A stretch of 23,612 nt of DNA from JAZDLC01 sp043802345 (GTDB lineage: Bacteria > Planctomycetota > B15-G4 > JADJEK01): contig JAZDLC010000212.1 of the NCBI GenBank assembly GCA_043802345.1, forward strand, positions 1 to 23,612. The letters run 5' to 3'. Below the pieces are notes generated by a model. It made no database searches. It saw nothing but the letters and a program-made list of their open reading frames with translations, and was not told the origin of the DNA. A program made the position numbers and the translations under genes. Of the stretch, positions 1-7,737 are shown one piece after another. How positions within the stretch are numbered: the stretch's first letter is position 1; each line of letters starts with the position of its first letter.

Positions 1-503
1 CGATCCCAGGAGTTGAAGCTCCAGGCCCGGTCAGAAAGCAGCGCCAGCGGCAGGATCGGGAACCCGCTCAGGGCGGAAAGATAGACCACCCCGGGTTGCG
101 CCTTCCTCGGCGGCCCCTTCGGACCGTCAGGAGTGATCGAGAGATCGCCCCGTCCCGCACGGGCGACCCGAACCAGTTCCCGGAGACCCGCGGCGCCGCC
201 CCGGGTGGTCGATCCCCGGGCAACCTGGAAGCCGAGCCGCAGGAGGATGCGCACGATCAACTCGCCGTCGCCGTGGCGACTGACCAGGACGGTGGCCCCT
301 TCGTCGCGATGCACATAGGAGAGCGGCAGCAGGTTGCAGTGCCAGAGAGAAACGATGTAGCGGCCCGGCCCCCCCTTCCGCCGCTCCTGGAACGGGTCGA
401 AACCGAAACGGCGCACTTTCCAGGTCGCACCGAGGGAACGCACAAGCGCCGGGCCCATCACGGAGGCGACGGGCGGCAGGATCCTGTCTCGAAGACGGCT
501 CAC
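1..503 (-). CDS. DUF374-type lysophospholipid acyltransferase family protein (3' end cut by the window edge)
   Basis: The minus strand from a GTG at 503 translates without a stop to the window edge, giving about 167 residues. The protein contains SLWHCNLLPLSY, VLVSRHGDGE, ARGSTTRGGAAGLRELV and SITPDGPKGPP. This series is typical of DUF374 proteins, which belong to the LPLAT acyltransferase superfamily and are often found beside lipid A or Kdo genes. By family knowledge the likely role is acyl transfer at the inner membrane; the substrate is unknown. The GTG lies one base after the stop of the upstream small gene, so the two are probably translationally coupled. An in-frame ATG at 458 is an alternative, shorter start. 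The C-terminus lies outside the window. The family call is strong; the exact reaction is not determined. Confidence 0.85.
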   Translation of the reverse strand, partial: MSRLRDRILPPVASVMGPALVRSLGATWKVRRFGFDPFQERRKGGPGRYIVSLWHCNLLPLSYVHRDEGATVLVSRHGDGELIVRILLRLGFQVARGSTTRGGAAGLRELVRVARAGRGDLSITPDGPKGPPRKAQPGVVYLSALSGFPILPLALLSDRAWSFNSWD

Positions 504-504
504 C

Positions 505-753
505 TCACTGCCCGCTGGTGCGCTCGTAGTCTTTCATCGCGAGGTGGATGAACACGTATCCCACCACCGCCGCCAAGAGAGGCTGCCAGAGATGGACCAG
601 CAGGTAGTAGATGCTGCCAAGGACGATCGCCAGCCCCAGAACCACGATCACCTTGTGATTGAGTGAACCGCCCAGCAGCACCGCGAGAATCCTCGCGAAC
701 AGGCCGGAGCGCACGGCGCTCTTGAGGGAATTCAGCTTGCTGAAGACGGACAT
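505..753 (-). CDS. Small two-helix membrane protein
   Basis: This encodes an 82-residue protein. The start is supported by AGGAG about 9 bases before the ATG at 753. Residues 1-32 are moderately basic (K6, K11, R15, R21). Two hydrophobic segments follow at about 34-53 and 56-72, ending in a short charged tail (KDYERTSGQ). It is therefore probably an inner-membrane hairpin protein with both ends on the cytoplasmic side. It matches no family I recognise. Its stop is one base from the GTG of the acyltransferase gene, so the two form an operon. A role in envelope lipid metabolism is possible from context only. Confidence 0.7.
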   Translation of the reverse strand: MSVFSKLNSLKSAVRSGLFARILAVLLGGSLNHKVIVVLGLAIVLGSIYYLLVHLWQPLLAAVVGYVFIHLAMKDYERTSGQ

Positions 754-900
754 GGCTCGGTCACTCCTGGGCTGCCCGTACGTTACCCGCGCCCGGCTGG
801 TTCATCCAATCCGAACTGTTCTCATCTGACTCACGCCGGGCGGGTCCTCGCCGCCGCTCTCTCGGTCGTTCGTCGTCGGGACCCGCCGGCGCAACGAGAA

Positions 901-931
901 GCGGAGGCGACCCACCGGGGTTCGCCTCCGC
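901..931 (-). terminator. Stem-loop terminator after the DUF3352-like gene
   Basis: A perfect 10-bp inverted repeat, GCGGAGGCGA (901-910) and TCGCCTCCGC (922-931), encloses an 11-base loop. It starts 34 bases beyond the stop codon of the gene at 965-3226. On the minus strand the stem is followed by TTCTCGTT, a modest T-rich run. The stem is strong but the T-tract is weak, so termination is likely rather than certain. The rest of 754-964 holds no gene I can see. Confidence 0.6.
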
Positions 932-964
932 AGTCCGAACCGAATCCGTCTTTCTAGGGACGGA

Positions 965-3226
965 CTACTTCTTCTCGACGGCGATGTCGTCGCCCTGACC
1001 CCCCTCATCGACTCCGTTCGGGCCGAGAGACCAGAGGATGTAGCCGGACGCCGTGGTCTTGTAGCTGTAGCCGTTCCCCCAGGGATCGACCGGCAGGTCC
1101 TCGCGACCCAGGCATCCCTGGGGATACGCCTCGCTCGGCTCGAGCAGTTGAGCCAGGGTTTCGGGCAGGCTGCCCTGCTGCAGCTTGTAGATGGTCACCC
1201 CTGTCTTCAGGTTGCTCAGGTCGTAGCGCACCTGGTCGGAGGGGGTTTCCTCCTCCGAGTAGGTGGCGGTGTCGGGGGCCTTCGAGGAGGCTCGCTCGGA
1301 CCTCTGCTCGAGGGATGTGACGCTCACGATTGCGCCCACGCCCGCGGCGCCGACGATGGCCAGGCCGAGCACCTCGCCTCCGATCGGGCCGTAGCTCTCG
1401 TAAACCGTTCCGTTCTTGCCGTCCATCGAGAACGAGAGGGCGCCGTACAGATGGTTCGTGATCGTCTCCTGGGTCGGCAGCAGCGCAATGTCCACCGGCA
1501 GCTCGAAGTCCGCCGCCATGGTCAGCATCGGCACGACCATCGCCAACTGACCGTACATGCTCTCGACCGAGTACCTGATGTCGGTATAGCTGAGCGAGGT
1601 GAGATGGCCGTCCTTGGGGACCTTGGAGAAGAAGCGCTGGAAGTCCTCGTTGTCTCGAATGCTGTCCTCTTGCTTCTCGCTCTGGCGAATGTGCCGCTTC
1701 AGGTCGCTCACGGACAGGGCGATGATGAACTGGCCGCCGTGCACCGCGAAGCACGGGCTGACCGGAACCGGCATGCTGGCGTCCAGGTCGACCTGGTAGA
1801 TCGTGGTCTCCCGGTACTCCGCCGTCTTGACCGAGAACTGGCCGCCACTCATGTCACTGCCGAATTTCAGCAGGCTCTGCAAGCTACCGGTGACCTTGTC
1901 GCCTTCACGTACGTCCGCCATGAACAGGAACGAAGGAACCATGGCGTTGCTGCTCTGCGGGGCCACCAGCATGAACTGGGGTCCGATGTTGGCCAGAATG
2001 TCGTTCCGGAGATCGAGGGGAGGATTCCCCTCCCCGGCGATCTGCGCCCCGAAACCCATCATCATGCCCTGAACCTGACCGTACGCCTCCTCGTCCACGG
2101 TCTTCACCACATCCATGACGAAGTCGTAGAAGCCGGCGACGTCCGCCTGGAACATGCTCAGACTGTTGACGTCTTTCGGCACGGCGCCAAGCCGGGAGAG
2201 ATCGATCGGCTCGGCGGGCTGCAGCGCGAGCAGCCCCTTCCGCTCCCCCTCGACTCCGGTGAAGGTCTTCGAGACCGCGACTCCGTTCTGGGAGACTCCG
2301 GCCGACATGAGCGACTTCACCGCCAGGAGTCCGGACATGTCGAGCAGCTGGTCAACCAGGGGCAGGTACTCGGTCTCGCCCTCCATGTTCATTGCGTACT
2401 TGATCCCCTCGGCCAGGGTGCGCAGGCCCAGCTCGATGTTGACGTAGGCTCGGACGGCGCCCGCGTCGCCGATCGCCAGCCGCTTCATGCCGGCCTGGTA
2501 GCGACCGCTGGCCGAGAGCGAACCGGTCTCGGACCCGCTGGCGCGATTCATCACCATCCGCAGTGATTCGTGGCTGATCGAGAAGAGCTGCAGGTTGCCC
2601 ACCCGGCCCATCACGACCGGCGGTCGCTCCCCCTTGCCACCCGTCAGCTCCTCGTAGCTGTACGCATCGGTCGTCACCGGCTGGAACCCGATCTCGATCC
2701 CCGCATTCTCCGCAGAGCGGCTCATCAGGTCCTTGATCAGCATCTGCCAGTCCGGCGCCCCTTCCTTCGCCTCCACTCCCAGAATCAGACCGATGTCAGG
2801 CATCATCTTGCCCGCTTCCACGTCCGGCAGGCCGAAGTGCGTCAACGCCAGGAAGATCCGCCCGTAGCTGCCCGCGAACAGGTCGTCCAGCGAAAGCTCG
2901 AAGTTCTCGAACCCCTCCTCTTCCCGGATCTTCTCCTGCAGAGTCCCGATCGCCTGCTTCATCATGCCGATCGGCTTCTCGAGGAATGTCTTCATCTCGC
3001 CTTCCGCCATGATCGCGGTCAGCGGCATGCCCTCCAGAGCCTTTGAGTAGGCGCTGTGGTCGTCCACAGAGATCGAAAAGAGGGTTTCCTCGGGAAGCAG
3101 GCTGGCAACCGCGGGCCCCTGCTGAGCCAGTGCGGTTGAGGCAAGGCCGATCAGGCCTGTCGCGCCGAGGAAAAGGCTGGCCAGCACTCGCGCCGGGCGA
3201 GCGGGGAAGCACGTTGATCGGATCAT
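965..3226 (-). CDS. Exported DUF3352-like protein with a C-terminal GspG-like pseudopilin domain
   Basis: This 753-residue protein starts at an ATG preceded by GGAGGT four bases upstream. Residues 1-35 form a Sec signal peptide with a hydrophobic core and an ALA-QQ cleavage site. Residues from about 38 to 610 resemble DUF3352-type proteins: an early LLPEETLFSISVDD motif, then alternating beta-rich and helical stretches. A second hydrophobic helix lies at 617-637. Residues 665-750 match the globular part of type II secretion major pseudopilins: YKLQQGSLPETLAQLLEP, then LPVDPWGNGYSY, then SLGPNGVDEGGQGDDI. The pilin-like N-terminal helix is internal here and follows no FTLIE peptidase site, so assembly into a pilus is unlikely. 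The gene stands alone, with an upstream region of about 200 bases and its own terminator. Export is well supported; the function is unknown. Confidence 0.8.
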   Translation of the reverse strand: MIRSTCFPARPARVLASLFLGATGLIGLASTALAQQGPAVASLLPEETLFSISVDDHSAYSKALEGMPLTAIMAEGEMKTFLEKPIGMMKQAIGTLQEKIREEEGFENFELSLDDLFAGSYGRIFLALTHFGLPDVEAGKMMPDIGLILGVEAKEGAPDWQMLIKDLMSRSAENAGIEIGFQPVTTDAYSYEELTGGKGERPPVVMGRVGNLQLFSISHESLRMVMNRASGSETGSLSASGRYQAGMKRLAIGDAGAVRAYVNIELGLRTLAEGIKYAMNMEGETEYLPLVDQLLDMSGLLAVKSLMSAGVSQNGVAVSKTFTGVEGERKGLLALQPAEPIDLSRLGAVPKDVNSLSMFQADVAGFYDFVMDVVKTVDEEAYGQVQGMMMGFGAQIAGEGNPPLDLRNDILANIGPQFMLVAPQSSNAMVPSFLFMADVREGDKVTGSLQSLLKFGSDMSGGQFSVKTAEYRETTIYQVDLDASMPVPVSPCFAVHGGQFIIALSVSDLKRHIRQSEKQEDSIRDNEDFQRFFSKVPKDGHLTSLSYTDIRYSVESMYGQLAMVVPMLTMAADFELPVDIALLPTQETITNHLYGALSFSMDGKNGTVYESYGPIGGEVLGLAIVGAAGVGAIVSVTSLEQRSERASSKAPDTATYSEEETPSDQVRYDLSNLKTGVTIYKLQQGSLPETLAQLLEPSEAYPQGCLGREDLPVDPWGNGYSYKTTASGYILWSLGPNGVDEGGQGDDIAVEKK

Positions 3227-3569
3227 TCTGACCTCCGGTGGTGACGGTTCGGGTCCTCATAGATGCGCAGGCAGGGCTCGGAATCGACCGGGCGCGGTGC
3301 GCGTGGAACTGAAGATGGAAAGCAACACGGATGCCAAGCGAGTCCATTCGTTGGACCAACGCCCAGGTACAGACATATTTCGTGCAATCACAAATGTTTA
3401 CGCCGATGTCTACAGGTCGTGCCCATGTGAAAAGGAGCCATCTGCTCCCCTGGAACAGATGGCTCCTCAGCTCGCGGAAGTGTGTCCTGGGCCGATTCGG
3501 CACACTCCTCCGGCAAACCCGTTCTCGCGGCCTGTGGGGGGACTCTCTCTGGAAGAGAGGGTGTCCGGC
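3227..3569. other. Intergenic region between two minus-strand genes
   Basis: These 343 bases hold a terminator (3433-3467) for the gene to the right and, to its left, the leader of the DUF3352-like gene. The stretch 3370-3411 is AT-rich for this genome and contains a 6-bp inverted repeat, AGACAT (3371-3376) and ATGTCT (3406-3411), which could mark the promoter area. No convincing -35/-10 pair and no coding sequence were found. Confidence 0.5.
3433..3467 (-). terminator. Rho-independent terminator after the GKW-repeat protein gene
   Basis: A perfect 12-bp inverted repeat, AGGAGCCATCTG (3433-3444) and CAGATGGCTCCT (3456-3467), has an 11-base loop. Read on the minus strand, the stem runs directly into TTTT followed by CACATG. 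It lies about 100 bases past the stop at 3570, so it probably ends the transcript covering the J-domain, HNH and GKW-repeat genes. Confidence 0.75.
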
Positions 3570-4997
3570 TCAGAGGTCCGCGAATTCCCGGAACGCATCC
3601 TCGTACTTGATCAGACTCTTCTCGAGACCGCGGAACGCCTTCTGGACCTTGTCGCCCTCCTTGACCGCCTCCAGCACGCTCTCGAACTCTTCCTTGAGCT
3701 CTTTCGGGCAGTCGGGGGACTTCAGGAAGGCCACGATGATGCCGCCGCTCAGGATGTGATTCTCATCCGGGAGATAGCCGCTGAAGAACGACTTCAGCTT
3801 CAGGACCCCGCCGGTCGCGATCAGTTTGTCCCGACTCCAGGAGAAAAGCTTCGGGGCCTGAAAACGCGAGAGGTAGCACGCGACCGCTCCGCTGAACCAG
3901 CGCGGAGGAATGTCCGTGGCGTTCTGGCCGATCATGCGGAGCACAAACTGCTCCGCGGAGGCGTGCTGCACGTAGATGTCGGTCAGCGATTCGGCCAGGG
4001 CGTACTGCGTCACCGTCACCAGGTCCAGCCCCCGATCATTCTCTCCCAGCCACGGCGTGGCGAAGGCGTAGAAGTTCGAGGACTGTTCGTCCGCGTTCCA
4101 CTCGTTCCCCAGGCGGTTGTAATCCTCGGTGTTGGTCACCACGTAGACGTTCATCTTCTGGTCTTCGGTGTTGATCGCCTTGCCGAAGAACTCCTCTGAC
4201 TTCCGGAAGGCCGCTTCCGCGGTCACCAGCATCTTGTCGCCGAAGTCGATTCCATTGTTCGTGTAGAGACGGACGTTCTTCGCCTCGGAGAGGTAGGGGC
4301 TCTGCAGGTCCGCATAGAACGCCTCCGCCGCCTTCTTCGGCACCCACTTCCCGGCCACGAAGAACTCCCCCTTCGCCTTGTGCTCCTCGATCTGCTTCCG
4401 GAAGGCGGCGGCCTCTTCCTTCGCCTTGCGGGCCCTCTCGTTGACCCACTCCCCATCAACCTTCACGAACCCCTTGGCCGTCATCTCGGCGGTTTCCTTC
4501 TCCTCGGGGGTCATCCACTTGCCCTTGTACTCGACCAATCCCTTGGCTTCCATCGCCGTGCGTTCCGCCTGGGAGTCGAGCCGCTCCTTTTCTCGCTCGG
4601 AAACCCACTTCCCCTCGTGCAGCACGTACCCGAGCAGCTGGCGCGCCTCCGCGTGGTTCTCGTCGAGTTTGACCACATCCCGGAGCGCCTGCTTGGCCTG
4701 GGTCTTCAGACCGTTCGTCATGGCCCAGGCGTACAGATCGAACAGCGCCTTGGCATCGCCCTCGGCCTTTTCGCGCCGGTCCCGGAATTCCTGGGCCGGC
4801 GTGGCCTTGATTTCGACGCTTTCCACTTCCGAGCGCGCCAGCTCGTTCAGCCCAAACTTCGTCTTGATAACGACCTTCTGGTCGTTCTGCTCCACGACGG
4901 TGCCCTCGAACGATCGGCCGTCCTTGAGCTTGACCACGTCCGCGGACGCGATCAGGCACGGGAGCAGGCAGGCCAGGAATGCGATCAGGCACTTCAT
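3570..4997 (-). CDS. Secreted GKW-repeat protein with an SH3-like N-terminus and a peptidase-MA-like C-terminus
   Basis: The ATG at 4997 was chosen because the signal peptide (residues 1-19, hydrophobic core, ending IASA) begins there and GAGG lies 9 bases upstream. An upstream in-frame ATG at 5075 would bury the signal. The mature 475-residue product starts with a small beta domain (VVKLKDGRSFEGTVVEQ, residues 21-62). A helical TPR-like stretch follows (70-120). Four tandem units centred on GKW or GEW come next, at residues 129, 159, 182 and 216. The last 240 residues resemble DUF1570/peptidase MA-like proteins (PPRWFSGAVACYLSRF, 364-379). The expected HExxH position reads VQHASAEQF, so the zinc site seems lost. 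It is probably periplasmic or cell-surface. The gene lies 53 bases after the HNH gene, likely in one operon. The function is unknown. Confidence 0.75.
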   Translation of the reverse strand: MKCLIAFLACLLPCLIASADVVKLKDGRSFEGTVVEQNDQKVVIKTKFGLNELARSEVESVEIKATPAQEFRDRREKAEGDAKALFDLYAWAMTNGLKTQAKQALRDVVKLDENHAEARQLLGYVLHEGKWVSEREKERLDSQAERTAMEAKGLVEYKGKWMTPEEKETAEMTAKGFVKVDGEWVNERARKAKEEAAAFRKQIEEHKAKGEFFVAGKWVPKKAAEAFYADLQSPYLSEAKNVRLYTNNGIDFGDKMLVTAEAAFRKSEEFFGKAINTEDQKMNVYVVTNTEDYNRLGNEWNADEQSSNFYAFATPWLGENDRGLDLVTVTQYALAESLTDIYVQHASAEQFVLRMIGQNATDIPPRWFSGAVACYLSRFQAPKLFSWSRDKLIATGGVLKLKSFFSGYLPDENHILSGGIIVAFLKSPDCPKELKEEFESVLEAVKEGDKVQKAFRGLEKSLIKYEDAFREFADL

Positions 4998-5050
4998 TAG
5001 ATCAGTCCTCACTGGATTTCTGGTTCGTACGGCTTTTACGGAGTCAGGTC

Positions 5051-5650
5051 TCAATCCGTCAGTTCCACTTCCCAATATCGATCAGAAACAAACTGGGGCC
5101 AGGATTTTTTCACCACCCCTTTCGGGAGGGTGACCTGCGGAACCCACCGGGGGTGGCCTGGCTTGCGCAGAAGGCGCATTCCCGCCTGCTCCGGTGTTCG
5201 GCTCCCTTTCCGGACATTGCATTGGAGACAGGCCAGGACACAGTTGCCCCAGTTGGTCGGCCCCCCCATCGAGCGGGGAACGATGTGCTCGATGGAAAGG
5301 TTCTCGGTTCCCGGCTTTTCTCCGCAGTACTGGCACGTGTTGCGGTCCCGGCGGTACAGATTGCGCCGGGTGAACGGCACGTACCGCTGAGCTGGGCGAT
5401 CGTACTTCAACAGTACGATCACTTCCGGAACCCGGATCGCACGCGAGACCATGCGGATGCGGAACTCATCCGCTTCCAGGGCCTGGGCGGCCCAGGACGA
5501 CATGTCATGGATCTGGTACGTGTCCGGCTCGATGAATCGGGCCGCATTGCGGCAAACCAGCACCAGCGCCGTGCGCACCGGCACTACGTTGATGACGGTC
5601 CAGTTCCGGTTCAGAACCAGTGTCGGGTGTTCGAGCGCGGTGGCAACCAT
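5051..5650 (-). CDS. HNH endonuclease family protein
   Basis: This 199-residue protein has a central HNH/zinc fold. A CxxC pair (C106, C109) is followed by EHIVPRSMGG with H122, the metal and general-base position. GNCVLACLQCN then gives N136, a second CxxC pair (C141, C144) and N145, with K148 after it. The third HNH position is therefore Asn rather than His, a common variant. The N-terminal 100 residues (VLNRNWTVINVVPVRTALVL) are the module usual for this widespread chromosomal family, whose biological role is unsettled. It is not clearly linked to a restriction or toxin system here. The ATG at 5650 lies 60 bases after the J-domain gene, with only a weak ribosome site. Confidence 0.85.
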   Translation of the reverse strand: MVATALEHPTLVLNRNWTVINVVPVRTALVLVCRNAARFIEPDTYQIHDMSSWAAQALEADEFRIRMVSRAIRVPEVIVLLKYDRPAQRYVPFTRRNLYRRDRNTCQYCGEKPGTENLSIEHIVPRSMGGPTNWGNCVLACLQCNVRKGSRTPEQAGMRLLRKPGHPRWVPQVTLPKGVVKKSWPQFVSDRYWEVELTD

Positions 5651-5710
5651 CTCGTTCTCGGTCCCCGGAGGGCGTTGATCCCAGGGCTCAGCGACTACAG
5701 ACCGCCTATC

Positions 5711-6277
5711 CTACTGCGAAGATCCGGAAGCTGAAACACCGAAGGCCTGCAGCTCCTGATAGGCGGTGGTGATACACACGAAGCGCAGTTCGGCCTCCTT
5801 GCGTTCCCTCTCCGTCGCGCAATGGAACAGGTCGGGATGGCATTCCTTCACCAAACTCCGGTAGCGCGCCTTGACTTGGTGCATATCGGCATCTTTCGGC
5901 AGACCGAGCAGCGCCAGGCGCTGCTCGTACCGCATCCCCCACGGGGCGCGCCGCCCGGCGCCGCGGGGTTCCTCGCTCTCGCCGGTCTGCTCGCTCGCGG
6001 CCCGGGCGGCTCCCGGAGGGACCGGCTTGCCAAACAGCGCCCGGCACAGGCTGCTCCAGCGAGAGGGTCCTCGGGGTTGCCGCTCCTCGAAAAAGCAGTA
6101 GACCCGTCCCTCGCCCCCCACCGCTCTCAGGGCAAGCCCGCAAGCAGGGCATCGAATCGTGAAGAACGGCCCCCCCCTTTCCGCGGTCCGCCCGCGGATG
6201 ATCCCCTCATGGGAGAGTCGCTCCCATCCGATCGGCGTGAAGCAGCCTGGACACCCGCCCTTCAGTCCTGTTCTCAT
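5711..6277 (-). CDS. Zinc-ribbon and J-domain (DnaJ-like) protein
   Basis: This encodes a 188-residue protein. Two CxxC pairs near the N-terminus (CPGC at 9-12 and CPAC at 43-46) suggest a zinc ribbon. A charged, low-complexity linker (about 67-113) follows. The C-terminal J-domain spans about residues 116-178, with LGLPKDADMHQVKARYR and the diagnostic HPD at 147-149. By family knowledge it would stimulate a DnaK-type chaperone. It lacks the Gly/Phe region and the four-repeat zinc finger of true DnaJ, so it is a specialised co-chaperone. The start ATG at 6277 has no clear Shine-Dalgarno sequence. An inverted repeat (6289-6318) sits immediately upstream. The gene leads the J-domain, HNH and GKW-repeat series. 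Confidence 0.8.
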   Translation of the reverse strand: MRTGLKGGCPGCFTPIGWERLSHEGIIRGRTAERGGPFFTIRCPACGLALRAVGGEGRVYCFFEERQPRGPSRWSSLCRALFGKPVPPGAARAASEQTGESEEPRGAGRRAPWGMRYEQRLALLGLPKDADMHQVKARYRSLVKECHPDLFHCATERERKEAELRFVCITTAYQELQAFGVSASGSSQ

Positions 6278-6288
6278 GATCTGACCGC

Positions 6289-6318
6289 TTGGAAATCCTT
6301 GCTGAGACCCGTTTCCAA
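6289..6318. promoter_or_regulatory. Inverted repeat in a divergent promoter region (candidate operator)
   Basis: TTGGAAA (6289-6295) and TTTCCAA (6312-6318) form a perfect 7-bp inverted repeat with a 16-base spacer. It lies between the divergent starts of the J-domain gene (6277) and the cyclophilin-like gene (6378). A weak plus-strand promoter match overlaps it: TTGCTG, then 16 bases, then TAGACT. The spacing would suit a dimeric repressor, but this is inference. Confidence 0.35.
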
Positions 6319-6377
6319 CATAGACTAGAGTCCCTTTTTGTGCTTTCGGGGATCAACCTTCCCCGCCGGAGAGATCG

Positions 6378-7385
6378 ATGGTTCCTGCGAAGCCCGCCGT
6401 GCCCTCCCCCCTGGATGCGTTGATGGGTCCGACCTTCTGGAACAGAAACCGCCACCGCATTTTTGCTGGCATGGCGCTCGTTGCCGTGGTGCTGGCCATC
6501 TTCCTCTTCGTCCAAGATACCAGCCGCTCCCGGGAGGCCGCGGGTTGGGACGAGGTCGAAGACCTCTCGGCTCTCGGCCAACTCCGGCCGCACATCGACT
6601 TGACGGGCTCCGTGAAGGGAACTTCCGCTGAACCGTGGGCGCTGTACAACAACGCCTACAGCGCATTCCTGGACCGGAATCTGGACGAGGCCGCGCAGCT
6701 CATGGCGCGCCTCCAGGCAGAATTTCCAGACCACGAACTGAACCGCGGCTCCGATGTAGCCGATCTCAAGGCGGACATCGACGCTGAGAAGGCCTGGACC
6801 GCAACCAACTCCCTCCCAGAGAAGAACCCACAACCATCTGTAAATAATGTGGTTACGATCGCCACCGCGCTGGGGGAAGTGCAGATCGGACTCTATCCGG
6901 AGCAGGCTCCGGCGGCCACCCTGGCCTTCCTCGACCTGGTGAGGAATCGCGGCCTGGCCTCCGGGAGCTTCAGTGAAGCCCGACCCAACTCCTTCATCAT
7001 TTTGAGCCTCCCGGCCCCCACCGGCCCTGAGCTTCCCTCGGACGAATCCGCAGAAGACGACACGGAAGAGACGCCGGACCTCGATCCGCTGGTCTACGGG
7101 AAGGTCCCCGACCGGAATTACCTGTCCCACTTCAAGGGCGCCGTCACCTTCCGCCTCCGACACCCCTCCACTGTGGACGAGAAGTCCCAGCCGCAGATCT
7201 ACATCTGCCTGGCCGACACTCCCAACATGGACTACCAGCAGGTCGTCTTCGGCTCCGTCCTGAAAGGCCTCGAAAGCCTGCAGCAGGCCGCGACTCGACC
7301 TCTGAAGAGCGACAACACCGGCCTGCTCGAGCCCCTCGCCATTACGGGTATCACAGAAGCTCCCGGCCTCGCCGAGCTGAAGTAA
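6378..7385 (+). CDS. Membrane-anchored cyclophilin-type peptidyl-prolyl isomerase-like protein
   Basis: This 335-residue protein starts at an ATG with GGAGAG about 5 bases upstream. The N-terminus is cytoplasmic and a single transmembrane helix lies at 29-45. A helical segment with a TPR-like feel follows (about 85-120). The cyclophilin region begins at about 157: VVTIATALGEVQIGLYPEQAPAATLAFLDLV. It ends with QIYICLADTPNMD and VVFGSVLKGLESL at about 273-301, which match the FICLADTP and VFGKVVEGM blocks of cyclophilins. An acidic insert (about 215-237) interrupts the fold. The catalytic FHR-type arginine motif is replaced by FSEARPN, so isomerase activity may be lost. It is probably an envelope folding factor or a scaffold. 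It is alone in its orientation here. Confidence 0.75.
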   Translation: MVPAKPAVPSPLDALMGPTFWNRNRHRIFAGMALVAVVLAIFLFVQDTSRSREAAGWDEVEDLSALGQLRPHIDLTGSVKGTSAEPWALYNNAYSAFLDRNLDEAAQLMARLQAEFPDHELNRGSDVADLKADIDAEKAWTATNSLPEKNPQPSVNNVVTIATALGEVQIGLYPEQAPAATLAFLDLVRNRGLASGSFSEARPNSFIILSLPAPTGPELPSDESAEDDTEETPDLDPLVYGKVPDRNYLSHFKGAVTFRLRHPSTVDEKSQPQIYICLADTPNMDYQQVVFGSVLKGLESLQQAATRPLKSDNTGLLEPLAITGITEAPGLAELK

Positions 7386-7400
7386 GGGCCCGCGCCGGAA

Positions 7401-7527
7401 TAGCTCCCTGTTTTGGCCGGCCCTCGCCGCCCCCTGGCTGTGTTGCTCCTCCTCGGAGTATCTCGAATACACGGTCGTCGTCGCGCCTTGCCAGGAACGA
7501 CGATTGCTCGCCCAAAACAGGAAGTTA
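7401..7527. repeat. MITE-like element with 19-bp terminal inverted repeats
   Basis: The left arm (7401-7419, TAGCTCCCTGTTTTGGCCG) and the reverse complement of the right arm (7509-7527, TAACTTCCTGTTTTGGGCG) match at 16 of 19 positions, including a perfect 10-bp core. The 127-bp unit contains a nested 7-bp hairpin, TCGTCGT (7475-7481) and ACGACGA (7497-7503). It begins 16 bases after the stop of the cyclophilin-like gene. It could be a miniature mobile element or a structured 3' RNA. No transposase and no clear target duplication were seen. Confidence 0.45.
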
Positions 7528-7737
7528 TTTCTGCGCGGACCCCAAGGGGGAGCTCACGAAGAGCATGAAGGGCCTGAAGAGTGGTGTTGCATGAGCTCTC
7601 GCCCTGGGTGATGCAGGGGGTGTTGAACAGGGCGCGAGGAGCTTGTTCGCTGGCGGGGAAATTCACCACAGAGGGCACAACGCGGCCACAGGCCGCAACC
7701 AAAGGTCGTTCCCGACTTGCTCGCCAGGCCATCGGAG

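Noticed and set aside
1148..2566. Long plus-strand open frame of 472 codons opposite the DUF3352-like gene
   Set aside because: It is antisense to a gene with signal peptide, Shine-Dalgarno sequence and recognisable domains; its translation is rich in His, Arg and Gln without any motif.
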